From assembly GCF_900141845.1 (NCBI RefSeq), contig NZ_FQZB01000004.1, forward strand, positions 62,001 to 126,000: 64,000 nt of DNA. The letters are read 5' to 3'. This DNA is from Clostridium cavendishii DSM 21758 (GTDB taxonomy: Bacteria; Bacillota; Clostridia; Clostridiales; Clostridiaceae). The notes under the pieces were generated by a model. It saw only the letters and a list, made by a program, of their open reading frames with translations. It was not told the origin of the DNA and did not search any database. Every line of letters begins with the position of its first letter. Position 1 is the stretch's first letter. Positions 60,846 to 64,000 of the stretch are shown here, piece after piece. The translations under genes were made by a program, and so were the position numbers.

Positions 60846-61226
60846 ATGAAAAAAATCTTACTAACATCAATTTTAACAGGTACATTATTGGCATCTGCTT
60901 TAACATTTACTTCAACAACTGTTAAAGCAAATGAAATTCAAAAGGATGAAATTCAGACAACGTATGCATATGCTACTGATTATTCTACTAAAATACCATC
61001 TTGGTCAGGATATAAAAATGTAACAAGTGCATGTGGGTATGATGACATTAATGTATCTTGGAATAATAGCACTAAAGAAGCATCATTTGCAAGAGGATGG
61101 GGTGAACTTAAAATTTCATTAAGAACTTTACAAAACAGTTATGGTGTAAAGCTTGAAACTGACAGATTAATGATAACTTATAATAATTATGTAAAATTGT
61201 ATGATAACCTACGTTTGTATATGTAA
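60846..61226 (+). CDS. Small secreted protein, prophage cargo candidate
   Basis: A 126-residue protein with a signal peptide (about 1-28, ending VKANE) and a 95-residue mature domain rich in aromatic residues ('WSGYKNVTSACGYDDINVSW', 'ASFARGWGEL'). One Cys. ATG behind AAGGAGG; it has its own terminator. It is transcribed opposite to the lysis genes and sits between them and the attachment site, the classic place for a lysogenic-conversion gene. No family recognised. Confidence 0.72.
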   Translation: MKKILLTSILTGTLLASALTFTSTTVKANEIQKDEIQTTYAYATDYSTKIPSWSGYKNVTSACGYDDINVSWNNSTKEASFARGWGELKISLRTLQNSYGVKLETDRLMITYNNYVKLYDNLRLYM

Positions 61227-61231
61227 TAAAA

Positions 61232-61263
61232 AAATAAAGCGTAGTTAATTCTACGCTTTATTT
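61232..61263 (+). terminator. Terminator after the secreted cargo gene
   Basis: AAATAAAGCGTAG (61232-61244) pairs with CTACGCTTTATTT (61251-61263), followed by TTT. Confidence 0.9.
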
Positions 61264-61335
61264 TTTATATTCATTATTATACCATTCCAAGAAGTCTCCG
61301 AACAACTTCTTCTCTGCTTCTTTTCTAGCTTTTGA

Positions 61336-61803
61336 TTATGCTACTGTATTTTGAATTGTAGCTAACTTATTCTTCAATACTTCATTCTCTTGTTGTAATT
61401 GTGTATTTATTTGAGCTTGTTGTTTTGCTTTATCTTCTGCAAGAATTTGTTTACCTTTATTAAATTCTCCTGCTATAGTTTGCCTTAAATAGTCTAGTTG
61501 TTCTTGAGTTAATCCAGGTAATTTCTTTAATAATAAATCATTGAACATAATAATCTTAAGTTGAATAGTATCTCCTATAACTTCTGTTATTCTAAAATGT
61601 TCTTCTACTATATTCCATACCTCTAAAGCTGTTTTAACTTCTTTTTCATGCTGTCCTTGTATAATTTTTTGGGTTGCCTCTTCTTTTTTTGCCTTAATTA
61701 GCTCTATTACAGCATCTCCTACAATTTTAATTACAGTTGCTATAATCCCTATTATAGCGGTTATTAGTATTGGTATTATTTGATTTAAAAGTTGTTCTTC
61801 CAT
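61336..61803 (-). CDS. Phage holin, LLH family
   Basis: A 155-residue protein: a single membrane segment near the N-terminus ('IIPILITAIIGIIATVIKIV'), then a long charged coiled coil ('KAKKEEATQKIIQGQHEKEVKTALEVWNIVEEHF') as in LLH-type phage holins. It follows the endolysin by 13 bases, so it belongs to the lysis cassette. After the TAA the same frame stays open for 25 more codons with protein-like sequence (61258-61335), so the C-terminus may have been cut by a recent stop. Ribosome site GGGAGG. Confidence 0.82.
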   Translation of the reverse strand: MEEQLLNQIIPILITAIIGIIATVIKIVGDAVIELIKAKKEEATQKIIQGQHEKEVKTALEVWNIVEEHFRITEVIGDTIQLKIIMFNDLLLKKLPGLTQEQLDYLRQTIAGEFNKGKQILAEDKAKQQAQINTQLQQENEVLKNKLATIQNTVA

Positions 61804-61816
61804 TTTCTATTCCTCC

Positions 61817-62161
61817 CTAAAATTTATTGAAATGCTCGTTATATTTTACAAATCCATTTTTTGTATTTTTCCCCTTGTTAGTTGAATACACCCGATTAAG
61901 TCGTCCACTTTTATCTCTAAATAAAGGTGTTGCATTTTCCCATGCATCTAAACTACCGAATCTATTAGAACATTCATTATTTAAATATGCAAGTTCTCTA
62001 GTACTCCCGTTTTTATATTGTCCTTCATAATAATAATGTACTAAAGAAGGTACATTTTTAACATACGCTTGTCTAACTCCTGAATTAGTTGGATACTCAA
62101 CTAATAGTAATTGTTTGCTGTGACTGATATCCAATACGGTTATGTTATCTCCACTTGATAC
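61817..62161 (-). pseudogene. Endolysin C-terminal cell-wall-binding part, cut off by a stop
   Basis: In the same frame as the amidase, directly after its TGA, this encodes 'VSSGDNITVLDISHSKQLLLVEYP', continuing to the stop at 61817 (about 114 codons). It resembles an SH3-like wall-binding module; an internal ATG at 62134 gives 105 residues but has no good ribosome site. It would be the C-terminus of the amidase if TGA at 62162-62164 were TGG (Trp in GRWVSSGD). Confidence 0.75.
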
Positions 62162-62884
62162 TCATCTGCCAGGAATTACATTCCCTTCTGAATCCCTTGC
62201 ATATAAAAAGTCTCCTTCTACTTTTGCATTATTAGCATAAGTAAACCCTACTATAGGCTTTGTATTAACTTGCTTACTTTCTTCTTTAGGACTAGTTATA
62301 TTTATACTTTGTCCATTAATAGCATTCTGAATATCTTGACATAAAGTATTCCAAGACTTACCGTATTGAATTAGAAAAGAATATGGGTCCTGATGGTCTG
62401 TCTGCCTATAAGTATCACTTATATACTTATGACTAAAAATATTATTAGCTGAATTCCATCCATTAGATTTACATATACTTGCTGCTAATTCAACTGTATT
62501 CTTATATCCCTCATTGAATTGTTCTATATTACCGCTTCTAGGATTACACATCTCTATACTAAGATAATTTCTATTTGCATAACCTCCAGCGTGCCATGCC
62601 TGTTCATTACCTGGAATAATTTGTATTACTCCATTCCAATCCACAAAATAATGCGCCGAAGCTCCTACATATACCCTGTTAAAATAATCCCTGTTATTTT
62701 GTGCAGTCGCACCTTCATTACAAGTACCATGAATTACAATTCCTATAGGTCTTAGGCTTCTATAACTTCTATTATTATTTATGAATTGCTGATTAATTGG
62801 TAAAGCCTGTACCATAATTGAAGAAAAAGAAAAGGTAGCCAATAAAGCTACCAATACTGATAAGATTTTAAATTGTTTTTTCAA
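62162..62884 (-). CDS. N-acetylmuramoyl-L-alanine amidase (endolysin), truncated
   Basis: A 240-residue exported amidase. Signal peptide (about 1-28), Amidase_2 domain (about 45-175) with zinc ligands H52 (IVIHGT) and H164, catalytic-type E111 (SIEMCN) and D166 in TDHQDP, numbered from the TTG at 62884. It cuts the peptide from glycan in peptidoglycan. TTG is preferred, nine bases after AAAGGGAG; the upstream ATG touches that site. The frame ends at a TGA in the wall-binding domain that continues in phase downstream, so the enzyme lacks its targeting part. Confidence 0.85.
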   Translation of the reverse strand: MKKQFKILSVLVALLATFSFSSIMVQALPINQQFINNNRSYRSLRPIGIVIHGTCNEGATAQNNRDYFNRVYVGASAHYFVDWNGVIQIIPGNEQAWHAGGYANRNYLSIEMCNPRSGNIEQFNEGYKNTVELAASICKSNGWNSANNIFSHKYISDTYRQTDHQDPYSFLIQYGKSWNTLCQDIQNAINGQSINITSPKEESKQVNTKPIVGFTYANNAKVEGDFLYARDSEGNVIPGR

Positions 62885-62899
62885 TATTTCCATCTCCCT

Positions 62900-63102
62900 T
62901 TACTTTTTGAATATGTGATCTTTTATTTCTTTAACATCAGTTTGGACATTTTCAACTATATTGAAATTCTCACTTAGTTTATCCAATAGGTCCTGGTACC
63001 TTTTTCTCTTTCACCTGTAGTTTTTAAGACATACAGGAGTAGAAAAACAAAAAGTCCGTATCCTAGCCCTTGATTTACGGATAATTCTAATAATTCATTC
63101 AT
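62900..63102 (-). pseudogene. BhlA/UviB-like holin, frameshifted
   Basis: ATG 63102 behind GAGGTG reads MNELLELSVNQGLGYG, a membrane segment and KTTGEREK, then diverges into GTRTYW and a stop. If one A is added in the A5 run (63001-63005), the text continues RYQDLLDKLSENFNIVENV and ends HIFKK at 62900 (67 residues). That is the BhlA/UviB pattern (single membrane helix, then a coiled coil). Length 203 bases, one short of a multiple of three. Confidence 0.78.
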
Positions 63103-63138
63103 AGTACACCTCACCTCAATATTCTAAGAAATACAAAA

Positions 63139-63162
63139 AAGAGCACCCTTATAGATGCTCTT
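63139..63162 (-). terminator. Terminator after the phage Ig-like gene
   Basis: AAGAGCA (63139-63145) pairs with TGCTCTT (63156-63162), followed by TTTTTTGTAT; a near copy of 59176-59199. Confidence 0.8.
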
Positions 63163-63168
63163 AATATC

Positions 63169-64000
63169 TTATTTATCTGCTTCATATGACCTAATTTCAA
63201 ATGAAGCTATTTTATCAAATACTACATATTCTTTTACTGTTTTGTATGGATTTATTTTTTTATTAAATCCATATCTAACTTGTCCCTTACCATTACTTGA
63301 ATCGAACCACTTTTCAAAAGCCGATATTTCATCTGGTGATACATCATATTCTTTAGTTATTCCATTTACCATTGTTATAGCTAATATAGATCTACTTTTA
63401 TCTTCGGTTACATTAATTTCGCAAGTTACTTTTAAATCAGTGCCTTTAACTTTAGCAGTTATTGTTGCAGTTCCTATTTTTTTACTTGCTACTACTTTTC
63501 CATCTTTATATTCAGCAATACCTTTATCACTTGATGACCATTCAATTTCTTTATTTGTTGTATTGTCTGGTTTTACTGTAGCTATTAGTGGCTCTGATTT
63601 TCCTGTTACTAAACTTATTGATGATTTATCTAATGTTATTGAATCTACATATGGTTTTAATTCTCCCTTTTCATCTATGTCTATAGCATCAAACACAAAA
63701 AGACCATTTACCTCTATTTCAACAGTGTGATATCCTAATGATAATGGTAATGATTCAAACACTAAAGCTTTGTATATCGAGCTTTCGCTATATTCATTAA
63801 AATTACTAGCTACTGTGCCATCTATTTTTACCTGATTTGTGTCATCATTTATTCTATCTTTATTAATATTAGTTATTATTCTAAAACGAGTTCCATAAAA
63901 TTTAAATAAAACTTTATCACCAGCTGTTTTTGCTACATGATAGCTACCCTCATAACCACCTCCATCTTCTGCAGCAACCCAACTTTCCCCATTATATTGA
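63169..64000 (-). CDS. Ig-like (BIg2) tail-type protein, partial at the window end
   Basis: The frame is open from 63169 (stop) to the last base of the window, so its start lies outside; the ATG at 63762 is internal. The visible 277 codons comprise an all-beta region ('KFYGTRFRIITNINKDR', 'GYHTVEIEVNGLFVF'), a BIg2 domain ('YVDSITLDKSSIS', 'VKPDNTTNKEIEWSSSD') and the same C-terminal domain as the protein at 59215. Its position ahead of the lysis genes suggests a tail or baseplate protein. The true 5' end cannot be seen. Confidence 0.75.
   Translation of the reverse strand, partial: QYNGESWVAAEDGGGYEGSYHVAKTAGDKVLFKFYGTRFRIITNINKDRINDDTNQVKIDGTVASNFNEYSESSIYKALVFESLPLSLGYHTVEIEVNGLFVFDAIDIDEKGELKPYVDSITLDKSSISLVTGKSEPLIATVKPDNTTNKEIEWSSSDKGIAEYKDGKVVASKKIGTATITAKVKGTDLKVTCEINVTEDKSRSILAITMVNGITKEYDVSPDEISAFEKWFDSSNGKGQVRYGFNKKINPYKTVKEYVVFDKIASFEIRSYEADK

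Larger units (their letters stand above)
60623..64000. mobile_element. Prophage remnant end (tail, lysis, cargo, att)
   Basis: From the tRNA fragment to the window end: Ig-like tail-type protein, BhlA-like holin (frameshifted), amidase endolysin (split by a stop), LLH holin, an opposite-strand secreted cargo gene and tandem repeats. Gene order matches a phage tail-lysis end. No integrase or capsid gene lies inside the window, so the extent is unknown. Confidence 0.65.

Noticed and set aside
63155..63730. 191-residue plus-strand frame
   Set aside because: Antisense shadow of the Ig-like gene; the equivalent shadow occurs at 59309-59809 over its paralogue.
1..64000. CRISPR array
   Set aside because: No regularly spaced identical repeats with unique spacers were seen; the 70-bp and 11-bp repeats are adjacent without spacers of that kind.

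Overview
The window comes from a low-GC, spore-forming Firmicute, most probably a Clostridium sensu stricto (cluster I) species. The evidence is very A/T-rich DNA with strong AGGAGG-type ribosome sites and frequent TTG/GTG starts, an alpha/beta small acid-soluble spore protein, a second FtsH, a membrane pyrophosphatase together with a PPi-type phosphofructokinase, and DUF1450/DUF4003/DUF2334 proteins. Genes are mostly single or in short operons, each closed by a clear hairpin terminator. I cannot name the species from sequence alone.

Layout. 1-5.8 kb: the 5' end of clpB (minus strand) with a CtsR box on its promoter, an OmpR/histidine-kinase pair, a propeller-like lipoprotein, a VanW protein and a tiny lipoprotein. 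5.8-8.9 kb: a flotillin/NfeD membrane pair, a GIY-YIG protein and a VanZ-like membrane protein. 9-16 kb: an AraC regulator with a degenerate GH39-like C-terminus, a MATE exporter, two paralogous XRE-TPR regulators and a YtxH protein. 16-23 kb: a secreted TIM-barrel-like hydrolase, an RNase H with viroplasmin domain, a DUF1232 protein and FtsH. 23-30 kb: an ECF sigma operon, DUF4003, MetA, a ParB-like protein, an FtsX-like permease without FtsE and several very small genes. 30-41 kb: HppA, a DUF2334 protein, a rhomboid protease gene broken (or slippage-controlled) at an A10 run, DUF1450, PepF, an ABC zinc-type importer with an inverted-repeat operator, and DUF1287. 41-47 kb: two tandemly duplicated ECF sigma/giant anti-sigma modules that share an almost identical promoter. 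47-58 kb: a Fur-family regulator, MntP, PPi-PFK, a SufS-like enzyme, an ABC-F protein, dUTPase, a phosphoesterase and an SASP. About 70-bp repeats sit exactly at the stop codons of mntP and the SufS-like gene.

The last part (about 60.6 kb to the end) looks like one end of a decaying prophage. In minus-strand order it holds an Ig-like (tail-type) protein running off the window, a BhlA/UviB-like holin with a frameshift, an amidase endolysin split by a TGG-to-TGA stop and an LLH-type holin. An oppositely oriented secreted cargo gene follows, then a 28-nt fragment of a tRNA 3' end that looks like an attachment site, with four 11-bp tandem repeats beside it. A signal-peptide-bearing paralogue of the Ig-like protein lies just outside this boundary and shares a long, nearly identical 3' segment including its terminator.

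The best candidates for something not well described are the duplicated ECF/propeller anti-sigma modules with their promoter, the structured 70-bp repeats with a compensatory base change, the A10 rhomboid switch, and a hairpin that would hide the start of a HExxH membrane protein.
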